From Maricaulis parjimensis (GTDB lineage Bacteria; Pseudomonadota; Alphaproteobacteria; Caulobacterales; Maricaulaceae): a DNA stretch of 64,000 nucleotides. The notes under the pieces are model-generated. The model was given only the letters and a program-made list of their open reading frames with translations. It was not told the DNA's origin and did not search any database. The stretch covers positions 287,001-351,000 of the forward strand of contig NZ_JADOTT010000003.1 in the NCBI RefSeq assembly GCF_016817355.1. The letters are read 5' to 3'. A program made the translations under genes and the position numbers. Positions 46,752 to 57,654 of the stretch are shown in pieces. The number at the start of each line of letters is the position of its first letter. Position 1 is the first letter of the stretch.

Positions 46752-47822
46752 GTGAAATGGCTCGTCTCGACATGGCAGGGCCCCGAAGCCTTGTTCGCAC
46801 CGGTCGCTGAACCCTGGCGGGTGCGTGCCTGGCTGACGCCTTTCGCCCTGATGGGCGGACTGGCTCTGCTGATCGCGGGGCTGGCCGCTTTCATTATGGC
46901 CGCCGTGGCTGCCGCGCCTCTTGCCTATGACTTTTCCAATCAGCGGATGATGGTTGAGATCGAAATTCTCTACATGGCCATCATGGCAGTGCTGGGCTTC
47001 TGGATGGTCACGGCCTGGATCCGGCATGTGGAGGGGCGTGGTCGTGACAGTATCGGCCTGCCGGTTCGCTTCGGTTTTCTGCGCCAGATTTCCGGGCTTC
47101 TCATCGGCGCCGGAATCGCCTGGCTGATCGGCGTGGCGGGATGGGCACTCAGCTTGTGGTTCGGCGAAGGCGTTGATCCCTATCCGGGCCTGCAGGCCTA
47201 TTGGCGGACTTGGCAGGCACTGGCCCCGCGCGACATGATCCTGCTGGGCCTGCTGGCGGCCAGTCTTTGGGCCTATGCCTGGTTCGAGGAAATCGTGTTC
47301 CGGGGCTGGCTCCTGTCCGCCATGAGCCTGCGCTGGGGGGCTGGAATAGCCTGCTTGGCGAGCAGCCTCCTGTTCGGCCTCTACCACATGCAATTCTACG
47401 AGGATGGCTGGTTGATCGGCGGGTTCTGGATTGGCGCCATCATGCTGTCCGGCATCTTCTTCTGCCTGGTGGCGATCTGGCAGCGCTCCCTCTACCTGGC
47501 CGCAGGCCTGCATGCCGGTTTCAATATCTGGATCATTGTCGGCCTGTCGCTGGACAATATCGGGCTGTCACCGGACCAGCCTGTCGGAGGCGCGATCATG
47601 GACGCGCTGAACTGGTCCGCCGATTACGGGGAGGGTGACACGGTCTTCCTGACCTGGCCCGATCTGGCTGATCCGATTGTTTTTGCCATCTTGACCCTGG
47701 CGTTGGCCTGGGTGCTGCGGAAACGTCTGACGCAGGCGCCCCAGCAGGTCCGAAAACCCGGACCTTCTGCTCCTCAAATGGAAACGGAAGACGCGCCGAA
47801 CGAGGAAGTCCGTCTGATCTGA
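46752..47822 (+). CDS. CPBP (CAAX/Abi-type) intramembrane protease
   Basis: A 356-residue polytopic protein with the three CPBP active-site blocks: the Glu pair and Arg in WFEEIVFRGWLL, His in FGLYHMQFY, and HAGFN in the last helices. The N-terminal half has a GLPVRFGFLRQISGLLIGA segment like the motif in the three genes before it. It may be a fusion or late member of that family. No ATG precedes the conserved part; a GTG at 46752 starting VKWLVSTWQG is the best start. Substrates unknown. It converges on uvrA with a ten-base gap. Confidence 0.72.
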   Translation: MKWLVSTWQGPEALFAPVAEPWRVRAWLTPFALMGGLALLIAGLAAFIMAAVAAAPLAYDFSNQRMMVEIEILYMAIMAVLGFWMVTAWIRHVEGRGRDSIGLPVRFGFLRQISGLLIGAGIAWLIGVAGWALSLWFGEGVDPYPGLQAYWRTWQALAPRDMILLGLLAASLWAYAWFEEIVFRGWLLSAMSLRWGAGIACLASSLLFGLYHMQFYEDGWLIGGFWIGAIMLSGIFFCLVAIWQRSLYLAAGLHAGFNIWIIVGLSLDNIGLSPDQPVGGAIMDALNWSADYGEGDTVFLTWPDLADPIVFAILTLALAWVLRKRLTQAPQQVRKPGPSAPQMETEDAPNEEVRLI

Positions 47823-47832
47823 GGGGCCAGGC

Positions 47833-50706
<2,874 letters not shown>

Positions 50707-50850
50707 GCGGTGGTCGTGTCCCTTTAGAAGAGGAAAGCCGGAAGCGGAAAAGCTTTAGAGAGGTGGTGCCGGAGCGTCCAGCCGCAGCCACCGCACTCCT
50801 GACATAACGTAGGCAGGAGGGTGGGGGAGGCAAGGTAGGGTGCTGTCCAG

Positions 50851-50865
50851 GTTCATCGTTTGATC
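50851..50865. promoter_or_regulatory. Degenerate LexA-box-like sequence upstream of uvrA
   Basis: GTTC-N7-GATC, one mismatch from the alphaproteobacterial GTTC-N7-GTTC SOS box. It lies about 145 bases upstream of uvrA in the gap 50707-50973. The distance and mismatch make this a weak call; no other clear signal is seen in the gap. Confidence 0.25.
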
Positions 50866-50973
50866 ATGCGAGCGCCATTGCGCTGAAGGGAAAGAAACCC
50901 AAAAAAATAACGAGCGCTTGTATGAATCTGATTAGATGTTGACCAGAAGGGGAAGATTGACGAACTTCAATCA

Positions 50974-52428
50974 ATGGTTCCATTTGCTACAGAATTTCCG
51001 GTCGCAAAGCGGCCAAACCGTGCGGCCTTCGTTGCAGAAGTGATCGCTTGGCTGCAGGGCACATCTTACAGCAACGTTCTGAATTCTGATGCCTTCAAAG
51101 ATATGGACGCTGAAAATGCACATTTGCGTTCAAGCGATGGCGAGGAGCTGAGATTTCGAGAGCATTCTGATGGCGATGAGTGGCGAGCGATTGGGTTTCG
51201 TCACGACTTTCCCGACTCAGAAGGGCGACTTTGGCGTACCGAAGCAGTGCTGAGACGAGGGCAGTGTGAAACTGATCAAGATCATGTTCGGTTTAGGACG
51301 CAATGCTTGGCGTTAGAGCCCGACGCCCGTCTCGAGCGACCTCGAAAGCCCTACTTGATCAAGGCAATGCTTAAGAATGGCTGGGGTGCAGCAGATGGAG
51401 AGCTTGCAATCAGCGATTCACCTGTTTTTTTGCCTGACGATGAAGGGGGCTTAGCTACAGCAAAGGCTGTGACGTTGGGGCGTGCGACGCATTGGCTGCC
51501 TGTATTGTATGTTTCTGCGGTTGCTGATGGTGCCTGGTTGTTGTCTTCCCAAGAGATAGACAAGTTGGCATATGACCTTGGTGGATTGGCTCACGTGGTG
51601 GTTGAGCCATCGAGGTCGTTCTCATTTCAACTCCGTGATGCATGCGAGGCTAGCAATGCCTATGGAGGAACTATCGCACTTTCTGTTCCGAACCTTGGAA
51701 TTGTTAGGCGCTTTTACCTTGGCTGGCAGATTCAAGACGGTTCTGGACTTGCCGCTGTTGCTAAAGCCGCTGCATCGGACCTTCGTGGAAAAATGCCGGC
51801 GTCTGGTTGGGACTGGACTGAGCTACAAGAGCAGGCCCTCAGAGCGCAAAGGTTACGCGACAAGAGCAGGCTTACATCAGACGAGAGCGAACAGTTATTT
51901 CTGGAAGAAATCGCAAACCTACAGGACCGCATTGGCGACCTGGAACGTCAAGTGATGAGTTTTCCTTCAACGGGCGTTGGAGCTGACGACGAACAGTTTT
52001 CGATGGACAATTTGGTGCGACTGTTGGGGCCAGAAGTCTACTCGGGCGAAATTTCGGACCGTTTGAGACTTGCTGCCAAGGTTAGCCTTTCAGTATCTGA
52101 CCAAGTCGGGCTCGATCAGAGGTCCAAGGTAGTGTTTGGAAGTTTATTAGACAAATTGAAGGTGTCACCTGCACTGGCAGAGCTTAACCAGGACTTGATC
52201 CGTGCTACGAAGGATCCAAAGAAGGTTGCAAAACAAATAGCATCTGTTCTTTCCCGTCATGGCTATTTCGAAAAATCTGATAACAAACATATTCGTCTAG
52301 AGGCGCGGGGTGATTTTATTGGGCTAGAATCAATAACGTTGCCAAAAACGCCCAGTGAAGGTCGTGGGCTAAAAAATCTTCGAAGCCAAATAAACAACAC
52401 TCTTGGGATTACGAAGCTGAGTGAGTAG
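50974..52428 (+). CDS. AT-rich accessory gene, large protein with possible HicA-like C-terminus
   Basis: A 484-residue soluble protein I cannot assign to a family. The N-terminal 100 residues contain RFREHSDGDEWRAIGFRHDFPD. The middle (about 165-235) has LPVLYVS, LAYDLGGLAHVVVEPSRSFSF and NAYGGTIALSVP. A helical, probably coiled-coil stretch (about 285-330) follows. The last 60 residues, HGYFEKSDNKHIRLE then ITLPKTPSEGRGLKNLRSQI, resemble the dsRBD-like fold of HicA mRNA interferases, with a His in the right place; this is inference. Base composition and codon use are visibly more AT-rich than the neighbours, suggesting horizontal transfer. No ribosome-binding site is at good spacing, so the start is uncertain. 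A zinc-ribbon gene follows. Confidence 0.6.
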   Translation: MVPFATEFPVAKRPNRAAFVAEVIAWLQGTSYSNVLNSDAFKDMDAENAHLRSSDGEELRFREHSDGDEWRAIGFRHDFPDSEGRLWRTEAVLRRGQCETDQDHVRFRTQCLALEPDARLERPRKPYLIKAMLKNGWGAADGELAISDSPVFLPDDEGGLATAKAVTLGRATHWLPVLYVSAVADGAWLLSSQEIDKLAYDLGGLAHVVVEPSRSFSFQLRDACEASNAYGGTIALSVPNLGIVRRFYLGWQIQDGSGLAAVAKAAASDLRGKMPASGWDWTELQEQALRAQRLRDKSRLTSDESEQLFLEEIANLQDRIGDLERQVMSFPSTGVGADDEQFSMDNLVRLLGPEVYSGEISDRLRLAAKVSLSVSDQVGLDQRSKVVFGSLLDKLKVSPALAELNQDLIRATKDPKKVAKQIASVLSRHGYFEKSDNKHIRLEARGDFIGLESITLPKTPSEGRGLKNLRSQINNTLGITKLSE

Positions 52429-52479
52429 ATTTTCTTCTTCTTTTTAGTTTGATCTGATCATTTCCAGTGAGGTGGTTTT

Positions 52480-52683
52480 TTGAAGGTAAAAACATCAACA
52501 GAGTATGTTGAAATGGAAGGGGAATACCGCGCCGACATTGAGGGTGTTGAGGTCTTATGTGACCGTTGTGGACATACGGTCCAAGCATTTGGAACAGACG
52601 AGCCTTCTTTGCGTCGTTGTGCAATTCTTCTGAGGGAGGAATGCCCGCGCGGCGAAAATAACTATTACGAAGTTCTACCATAG
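52480..52683 (+). CDS. Small zinc-ribbon protein
   Basis: A 67-residue protein with a probable zinc site CDRCGH near residue 28 and further cysteines (RRC, EECP). The [29 protein letters not shown] segment looks like a conserved small family seen in many genomes, without known function. No ATG is in place; a TTG at 52480 has GAGGTGG a few bases upstream. It lies 51 bases after the large AT-rich gene on the same strand and shares its unusual composition at the 5' end, so the two probably travelled together. Confidence 0.5.
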   Translation: MKVKTSTEYVEMEGEYRADIEGVEVLCDRCGHTVQAFGTDEPSLRRCAILLREECPRGENNYYEVLP

Positions 52684-52781
52684 CTGCGCTGCCATCCTTC
52701 GTGGATTGCCTGATTGCGCGCTCTGGACTCTGTTGGGCCCCTCCGCTCAAACTCCCTGCGACTCGCCGACCTTGATCGGCG

Positions 52782-52796
52782 GAACAGAATGTGAAC
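52782..52796. promoter_or_regulatory. LexA (SOS) box upstream of ssb
   Basis: GAACAGAATGTGAAC is an exact GAAC-N7-GAAC, the reverse form of the alphaproteobacterial GTTC-N7-GTTC box. It lies 50 bases upstream of the ssb start, where LexA would block transcription until DNA damage. Confidence 0.65.
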
Positions 52797-52846
52797 AAAT
52801 ATCGGCCGGCCGTAAAGGCCTGCCGCAGAAAATGGAGATGTGGGCG

Positions 52847-53350
52847 ATGGCGGGAAGCGTCAACAAGGTAATCCTGGTCGGCAATCTGGGACGCGATCCG
52901 GAGATCCGCCGCATGAATAATGGCGATCCGGTCGTCAATCTGTCGGTCGCCACCTCCGAAAGCTGGCGCGACAAGAATTCCGGCGAGCGCCGGGAGAAGA
53001 CCGAATGGCACCGTGTCGTGATCTTCAACGACAATCTGGCCAAGGTCGCGGAGAACTATCTCAAGAAGGGCTCCAAGGTTTATGTGGAAGGCCAGCTGCA
53101 GACCCGCAAATGGACCGACCAGAACGGCCAGGAGAAATACTCCACCGAGGTTGTGCTGCAGCGCTTCCGTGGCGAGCTGACCATGCTGGATGGCCGCAAT
53201 GAGGGCGGTGGCTCCTTCCAGAGCTCCGACAGCGGCGGTTATGACAGCTTTGGTGGCGGCGGTTCCGGCGGTGGCGGCGGCCAGCGCTCCATGGACGGCC
53301 CGAAGGAAGACTTCAGCCGCAATGACCTGGACGACGAGATCCCCTTCTAG
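52847..53350 (+). CDS. ssb: Single-stranded DNA-binding protein
   Basis: Tetrameric OB-fold protein coating single-stranded DNA in replication and repair, 167 residues. The OB domain starts [19 protein letters not shown] and contains [12 protein letters not shown] and [12 protein letters not shown] Gly/Ser-rich linker leads to the acidic tail ending DDEIPF, which binds partner enzymes. GGAG nine bases upstream sets the ATG at 52847 over several in-frame upstream ATGs. An exact SOS box precedes it, and a strong terminator follows. Confidence 0.95.
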   Translation: MAGSVNKVILVGNLGRDPEIRRMNNGDPVVNLSVATSESWRDKNSGERREKTEWHRVVIFNDNLAKVAENYLKKGSKVYVEGQLQTRKWTDQNGQEKYSTEVVLQRFRGELTMLDGRNEGGGSFQSSDSGGYDSFGGGGSGGGGGQRSMDGPKEDFSRNDLDDEIPF

Positions 53351-53377
53351 GAGCGTCTCCCGGTACGAAGCATTCGG

Positions 53378-53404
53378 AAACCCCGGCCGTCCTGGCCGGG
53401 GTTT
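53378..53404 (+). terminator. Rho-independent terminator after ssb
   Basis: A perfect 11-bp stem (53378-53388 with 53394-53404, 5-base loop) is followed by CTTTTTG, 28 bases after the ssb stop. Confidence 0.8.
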
Positions 53405-53411
53405 CTTTTTG

Positions 53412-53465
53412 CCCCTTAACAAGTTGGGCCGCACCGGCAATGCTGCGGCCCAACTTGTTAAGGGG
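53412..53465. repeat. Perfect 22-bp inverted repeat before the SMP-30-like gene
   Basis: Left arm 53412-53433 and right arm 53444-53465 are exact reverse complements around a ten-base loop. The right arm ends in AAGGGG and runs into the GGGGGGAAG ribosome-binding site of the next gene, so the folded RNA would hide part of that site. It could be an operator, an RNA switch, a second terminator or a small mobile hairpin element. Confidence 0.75.
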
Positions 53466-53472
53466 GGAAGCC

Positions 53473-54522
53473 ATGCGGATCATCCTGATCATCATTGGCG
53501 TGCTGGGCGTTGTGCTGGGGTTGGCGCTCTACGGGCCGGGCTCGATCGCGGCCATGCGGTTGGACATTGTGCCGGAGCAGGCGGCCCTGACGGCCCGCAT
53601 GGACGCCGTGACCGAACCGCTGCGCACTGAGCGTACGGATCTGCACGGCGCCGAGGATGTCGAGCCGGGGCCGGATGGCAATCTCTACACCTCGCTCGCC
53701 GATGGCCGCATCATGATGCGCACGCCGGACGGTCAATGGTTGGATGTGGCGAACACGGGCGGCCGGCCTCTGGGGCTGGCCTTCGGTCCGGATGGCGATC
53801 TCTTCGTGGCCGACGCATTGCGCGGCCTGTTGCGCTGGGACGGGCAGGGATGGGAGGTCTGGCTCGCAGACCGGTCCGCAGGCGGTCCGCTGGTTTTCAC
53901 CGATGACCTCACTGTGCTGGACGATGGCCGCATCATTCTCACCGATGCCTCGCTGCGCCATGCTTATGGCGATCACATCATGTCCTTCCTGGAGGCCGAC
54001 CAGACCGGTCGCATCCTCTCGGTCTCGGCACCGGGCGAGTATTCCGTGCTGGCCGAGGGGCTCGCCTTCATCAATGGCGTTGACCATGATCCCGCGACCG
54101 GAATCGTCTACGTCAACGAGACTTGGACAGGCCGCATCTGGTCGCTGAACCCTGATACCGGCGTCATGGATGTGTTGGTCGAGGGCCTGCCCGGCTATCC
54201 CGACAATCTCGAATTCGATGCGGAAACAGGATTGATCTGGTCGGCCCTGCCATCCCTGCGCTCGGCGGATCTGGATGCCTTGCATGGAAAGCCTCTTGTC
54301 AAACGTCTCGTCTGGCGTCTGCTGCAGATCAATGGCCTGCCGGAACTGCCGGATCGTCCCCCTCTCGTTGTTGCCGTAACGCCGGAGGGTGAGGTCCGCC
54401 ATATCGTCCAGGGTCCCGTTTCCCCGGCGGATGGGGTCACCGGCGTGACCGTCTGGAATGACGAGCTCTGGATGAGCGGTCTGGACCGCGACGGCTTCAC
54501 GATTTTCGCGACTCCCGACTAG
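53473..54522 (+). CDS. SMP-30 / strictosidine-synthase-like beta-propeller, membrane-anchored
   Basis: A 349-residue protein: N-terminal hydrophobic segment (MRIILIIIGVLGVVLGLALYG), then a six-bladed propeller with repeated motifs such as GAEDVEPGPDGNLYTSLADGRI, GLAFGPDGDLFVADALRGLL and NGVDHDPATGIVYVNETWTGRIW. Enzymes of this fold include lactonases and strictosidine-synthase-like hydrolases; the activity cannot be told apart by sequence. The ATG at 53473 has GGGGGAAG in front, the site overlapped by the 22-bp inverted repeat. The epimerase-DoxX gene follows after 26 bases. Confidence 0.78.
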   Translation: MRIILIIIGVLGVVLGLALYGPGSIAAMRLDIVPEQAALTARMDAVTEPLRTERTDLHGAEDVEPGPDGNLYTSLADGRIMMRTPDGQWLDVANTGGRPLGLAFGPDGDLFVADALRGLLRWDGQGWEVWLADRSAGGPLVFTDDLTVLDDGRIILTDASLRHAYGDHIMSFLEADQTGRILSVSAPGEYSVLAEGLAFINGVDHDPATGIVYVNETWTGRIWSLNPDTGVMDVLVEGLPGYPDNLEFDAETGLIWSALPSLRSADLDALHGKPLVKRLVWRLLQINGLPELPDRPPLVVAVTPEGEVRHIVQGPVSPADGVTGVTVWNDELWMSGLDRDGFTIFATPD

Positions 54523-54548
54523 ATGCGTCCTCTCAGGGAGGGACGGGC

Positions 54549-55844
54549 ATGCGCATACTGGTTGCCGGAGCGTCGGGTTTCATCGGGTCGCACATTGCCG
54601 CCCATCTCCAGGCTGCCGGCCATGAGGTGATCGCGGCTGCGCGCGGGGTCAATCAGGCCCGCCGCCGGCTCCCCGATCTGGACTGGATCGCCTGCGATTT
54701 CCGCACCGACCGCGTCGAGGAGTGGCGGTCCCGGCTTGAGGGTGTCGACGCCGTCGTCAATTGCGTCGGTGTCCTGCAGGACGGGCTGGGTGATGACAGC
54801 CGCGCCGTCCATGTCGAAGGGGCCGCCGCCCTGTTCCAGGCTTGCGAGGAAAAGGGCGTCCGCCGCGTCCTTCACATCTCTGCCGTCGGCGTGGAGGATG
54901 CGTCCGGGTCAGCCTATTCCCGCGACAAGCTGGCCGGGGAGGCGGCCCTCAAGGATCGTGATCTCGATTGGCTCATCCTGCGGCCCTCCCTGGTCGTGGC
55001 CCGCAATGTCTATGGCGGCACGGCCCTGATCCGCTCCCTGTGCGGTGTGCCCTTTCTCACGCCCGTTGTCGGCGGCGAGCAGGTCTTCCGGCCCATCGCC
55101 ATGGAGGATGTCTGCGCGGCCGTCGCCCAACTGGTCGAGCCCGACGCGCCTTCGTGCCAGAGTTTCGATCTCGCCGGACCCGACCCGGTGCGCTTTGACG
55201 AGCTCGTCCGGGCCTATCGCCGCTGGCTCGGCTTTGGCGAGACGCGCATCTGGTCCGTGCCGCGCTGGCTGGCCCGGCCAGCATTCTGGTTCGGGGACCT
55301 GCTCGGCTGGATGGGTGTGCGCACGTCAATGCGGACCAATTCCCTCAAACAGCTCGATTTCGACGTCGAGGGAAATCCCGAAGATTGGATGCGGATAACC
55401 GGTGCGAAACCCTCCGGATTTCAGGCCTGGCTGTCCGCCCATCCCGCCGGCGTTCAAGACCGCTGGCAGGCCCGGCTCGGCTTTGCCCGGCCGTTGGCAC
55501 GCTGGGTGCTGGGCCTCTACTGGCTGCTCACGGGCGTGCTCTCCCTGACGATTGCGAAAGAGCATGCCTACCAGGTCCTCACCGAGGCCGGGTTTGATGC
55601 CGTTTCCAGACCCCCCTTGCTCTGGTTCGGATCCTTGTTTGATATCGCCGTGGGGGTGGCCATGATCGCCAAATGGCGCGTTCGCAGTATCGCGGCGATC
55701 ATGATCCTGGGCACTTTCGGTTATATCGTGACGCTGTCCTGGACCTATCCCGTCCTCTGGGCGGACGCGCTGGGGCCCATCCTGAAAGTCTTCCCGATGA
55801 TGGCGCTCGCCCTGATGATTGCCGGCACCGAGGATGAGCGCTGA
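54549..55844 (+). CDS. NAD(P)-binding epimerase-like protein fused to DoxX-like membrane domain
   Basis: A 431-residue two-part protein. Residues 1-300 form an atypical SDR/NmrA-type domain starting RILVAGASGFIGSHIAAHL with ISAVGVEDASGSAYSRDKLAGE and LIRSLCGVPFL. Residues about 310-431 form a DoxX-like membrane part with four helices, including RWVLGLYWLLTGVLSL and SLFDIAVGVAMIAKW. The fusion suggests a membrane-tied redox or lipid/quinone-related role, not proven. Its stop overlaps the DUF2269 start by one base (TGATG), so they are coupled. Confidence 0.78.
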   Translation: MRILVAGASGFIGSHIAAHLQAAGHEVIAAARGVNQARRRLPDLDWIACDFRTDRVEEWRSRLEGVDAVVNCVGVLQDGLGDDSRAVHVEGAAALFQACEEKGVRRVLHISAVGVEDASGSAYSRDKLAGEAALKDRDLDWLILRPSLVVARNVYGGTALIRSLCGVPFLTPVVGGEQVFRPIAMEDVCAAVAQLVEPDAPSCQSFDLAGPDPVRFDELVRAYRRWLGFGETRIWSVPRWLARPAFWFGDLLGWMGVRTSMRTNSLKQLDFDVEGNPEDWMRITGAKPSGFQAWLSAHPAGVQDRWQARLGFARPLARWVLGLYWLLTGVLSLTIAKEHAYQVLTEAGFDAVSRPPLLWFGSLFDIAVGVAMIAKWRVRSIAAIMILGTFGYIVTLSWTYPVLWADALGPILKVFPMMALALMIAGTEDER

Positions 55845-56299
55845 TGGAGCTCTACCCGCTCATCCGCCTGGTCCACATCCTCTCCGCCAGTGTCCTGTTC
55901 GGGACGGGAATGGGCATCGCCTTCTTCATGCTGATGGCCTGGCGGTCCAAAGACCGGGCCGCTTTCGGGTTGACCGCTCGCCATGTCGTGCTGGCTGACT
56001 GGGTGTTCACGGCCACGGCTGTGGTTGTCCAGCCCTTGTCCGGCATCGCCCTGGCGCATCTGGCTGGTTGGCCGCTGAGCTCGGCCTGGCTGCTGGCGAC
56101 CTATGCCCTTTATGCCTTCATCGGCGCCTGCTGGCTGCCGGTCGTTTGGATCCAGTACCGGGTAAAAACCCTGCTGCAACAGGAGGCTGATCTTGCACGC
56201 ATCAATCGGCTCATGCGCGTCTGGTTCATCCTCGGCTGGCCGGCTTTTGCCGCCCTGATCGGGATATTCTGGCTGATGATCACCAAGCCCGGAGGCTGA
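55844..56299 (+). CDS. DUF2269 family membrane protein
   Basis: A 151-residue protein with four predicted helices (about 5-28, 48-75, 80-105, 125-147). It opens LIRLVHILSASVLFGTGMGIAFFM, with a His in the first helix, matching DUF2269, a predicted integral membrane family often near DoxX-epimerase fusions. It is translationally coupled to the preceding gene and ends three bases from the convergent EEP gene. Confidence 0.78.
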   Translation: MELYPLIRLVHILSASVLFGTGMGIAFFMLMAWRSKDRAAFGLTARHVVLADWVFTATAVVVQPLSGIALAHLAGWPLSSAWLLATYALYAFIGACWLPVVWIQYRVKTLLQQEADLARINRLMRVWFILGWPAFAALIGIFWLMITKPGG

Positions 56300-56302
56300 T
56301 CC

Positions 56303-57589
56303 CTACATCCCCGGGCGCGGCTTGGGCAGGCGGATCCAGATCGGCATGTGGTCGGAAAAATCATGCTCGAACTTGGCAAAGAAGCGTTTGCGCTGAGCAC
56401 TGCTCAGCGTGTCGATGGTTTCGTCCGGACCATGCATTGCGTCCAGGAAGAGCCGCACGAAATCGAACATGCCATAGTCAAACCCGCCCTCCACCGAGCC
56501 GGCCTTGGCATTGGCCTTGTGGTTGGGCAGGCGCTTGTCATGGGCGAACAGGCCGATCTGGTCATAGGTCTGGTCCAGCCGGGCATTGGTGCGGAACGGC
56601 CCTGGTGTGCCGTCGGGCAGGGGCCAGTTTGGACCGCGCTCCGGATGCGCATCAAAGAAGGGGAAATTCACGCGGGCAGATATTTTGGACTTCAGGAATT
56701 CCTGATCGATCGTCTTGATGAAGTCCTCGATCTCCCGGCGGTCCTCAACCGGGTCGTCAAAGTCCAGATTGAGATCTCCCATCAGGATGAAATTGAGGTG
56801 ATAGGTCCGGTCGCGCTTCTTCACCCGCGTATAGATCCAGTCCAGCAGGGCAAAGAACTCCGCGCGCCTTTCCGCTTTCTGGGCCGAAGCATCGCCATAG
56901 AGAAGGTGCGCATTCACGGCCAGGAATTCATAGGGTTCAGCAGCACCCAGCGGCTTCACCCGGAAGGAACAGCAATAGGGCGCGCGGATGAAGGTCAGGA
57001 AGTGGGGGAGTTTGAAAGCCGGCATCTCCGGCTCTGACGGGACCTCGACATCTTCGCCGCGCTTCTTCGCCGCCTTTGCTTCCTCATAGAGTTCCCGGTC
57101 CGCGGCGAAGGCGGCCAACTCCACTTCCCGGGCCTTCAGCGCCTCGCCGAAATCCAGCCGGTGGGTCAGGAGATTGTCCTGCACGGCGGAGCGGTCATAG
57201 GAGATGTCTGACGCGACTTCGGTCCGCTCGATTGTGTCCCAGCGGAAGAGATAGCCCAGTCGTTCGATCAGCCCGTCCCGGCCGGGAATGGCGCCTGTCA
57301 CATCGGACACCGCCAGGCCGTAGCGGTCGCCGGACAGATCTTTCAGGAAACCCAGCGCTTCCAGATTGTCCTGGATTTCCTGGATGGCCAGCAGGTCGGT
57401 GGCCTTCACATAGCGCGCCAACAGCCGAAAGGCGCCGTCCGACTTCGTGCTCAGCGTGCCCAGCTTGCGGATGTTGAAAGAGGACAGGATCACACTGTCA
57501 TCGCGCCGGGCCGGAAACCCGTAGCGGGCCGGATCACTATCCAGCAACGCATTGATCCGCGTCCATTCCGCTGCCGTGAACTCCCCCAT
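56303..57589 (-). CDS. Endonuclease/exonuclease/phosphatase family protein
   Basis: A 428-residue cytoplasmic protein of the EEP superfamily. The N-terminal VILSSFNIRKLG and LLAIQEIQDN give the metal Asn and Glu, ILMGDLNLDFDD gives the catalytic Asp-Asn pair, and the C-terminal FSDHMPIWIRL gives the catalytic His. A Lys/Glu-rich insertion (YEEAKAAKKRGEDVEVPSEP, about residues 165-190) interrupts the domain. DNase or phosphodiesterase activity is likely; substrate unknown. Confidence 0.8.
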   Translation of the reverse strand: MGEFTAAEWTRINALLDSDPARYGFPARRDDSVILSSFNIRKLGTLSTKSDGAFRLLARYVKATDLLAIQEIQDNLEALGFLKDLSGDRYGLAVSDVTGAIPGRDGLIERLGYLFRWDTIERTEVASDISYDRSAVQDNLLTHRLDFGEALKAREVELAAFAADRELYEEAKAAKKRGEDVEVPSEPEMPAFKLPHFLTFIRAPYCCSFRVKPLGAAEPYEFLAVNAHLLYGDASAQKAERRAEFFALLDWIYTRVKKRDRTYHLNFILMGDLNLDFDDPVEDRREIEDFIKTIDQEFLKSKISARVNFPFFDAHPERGPNWPLPDGTPGPFRTNARLDQTYDQIGLFAHDKRLPNHKANAKAGSVEGGFDYGMFDFVRLFLDAMHGPDETIDTLSSAQRKRFFAKFEHDFSDHMPIWIRLPKPRPGM

Positions 57590-57591
57590 CG

Positions 57592-57646
57592 CGCCCTCCC
57601 GCTGAAATTGTCCGGGCGAGTTTACTCGCTTTCAGGGGGAGGGGCG
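57592..57646. terminator. Imperfect long stem-loop between Kelch and EEP genes
   Basis: Arms 57592-57607 and 57630-57646 pair over about 16 bases with a bulge and a mismatch. An inner GCGAG-TTTA-CTCGC hairpin adds to the structure. It lies downstream of the Kelch gene and just before the EEP start, both on the minus strand, so it may separate or attenuate them. Confidence 0.35.
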
Positions 57647-57654
57647 AGGGGGGA

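Noticed and set aside
50707-52690. Transposon or prophage carrying the AT-rich genes
   Set aside because: No transposase, integrase, terminal inverted repeat or flanking target duplication could be seen around the insert.
53412-53465. Integron attC site
   Set aside because: The hairpin is perfectly paired without the extrahelical bases and R/L box pattern of attC, and no integrase or cassette array is nearby.
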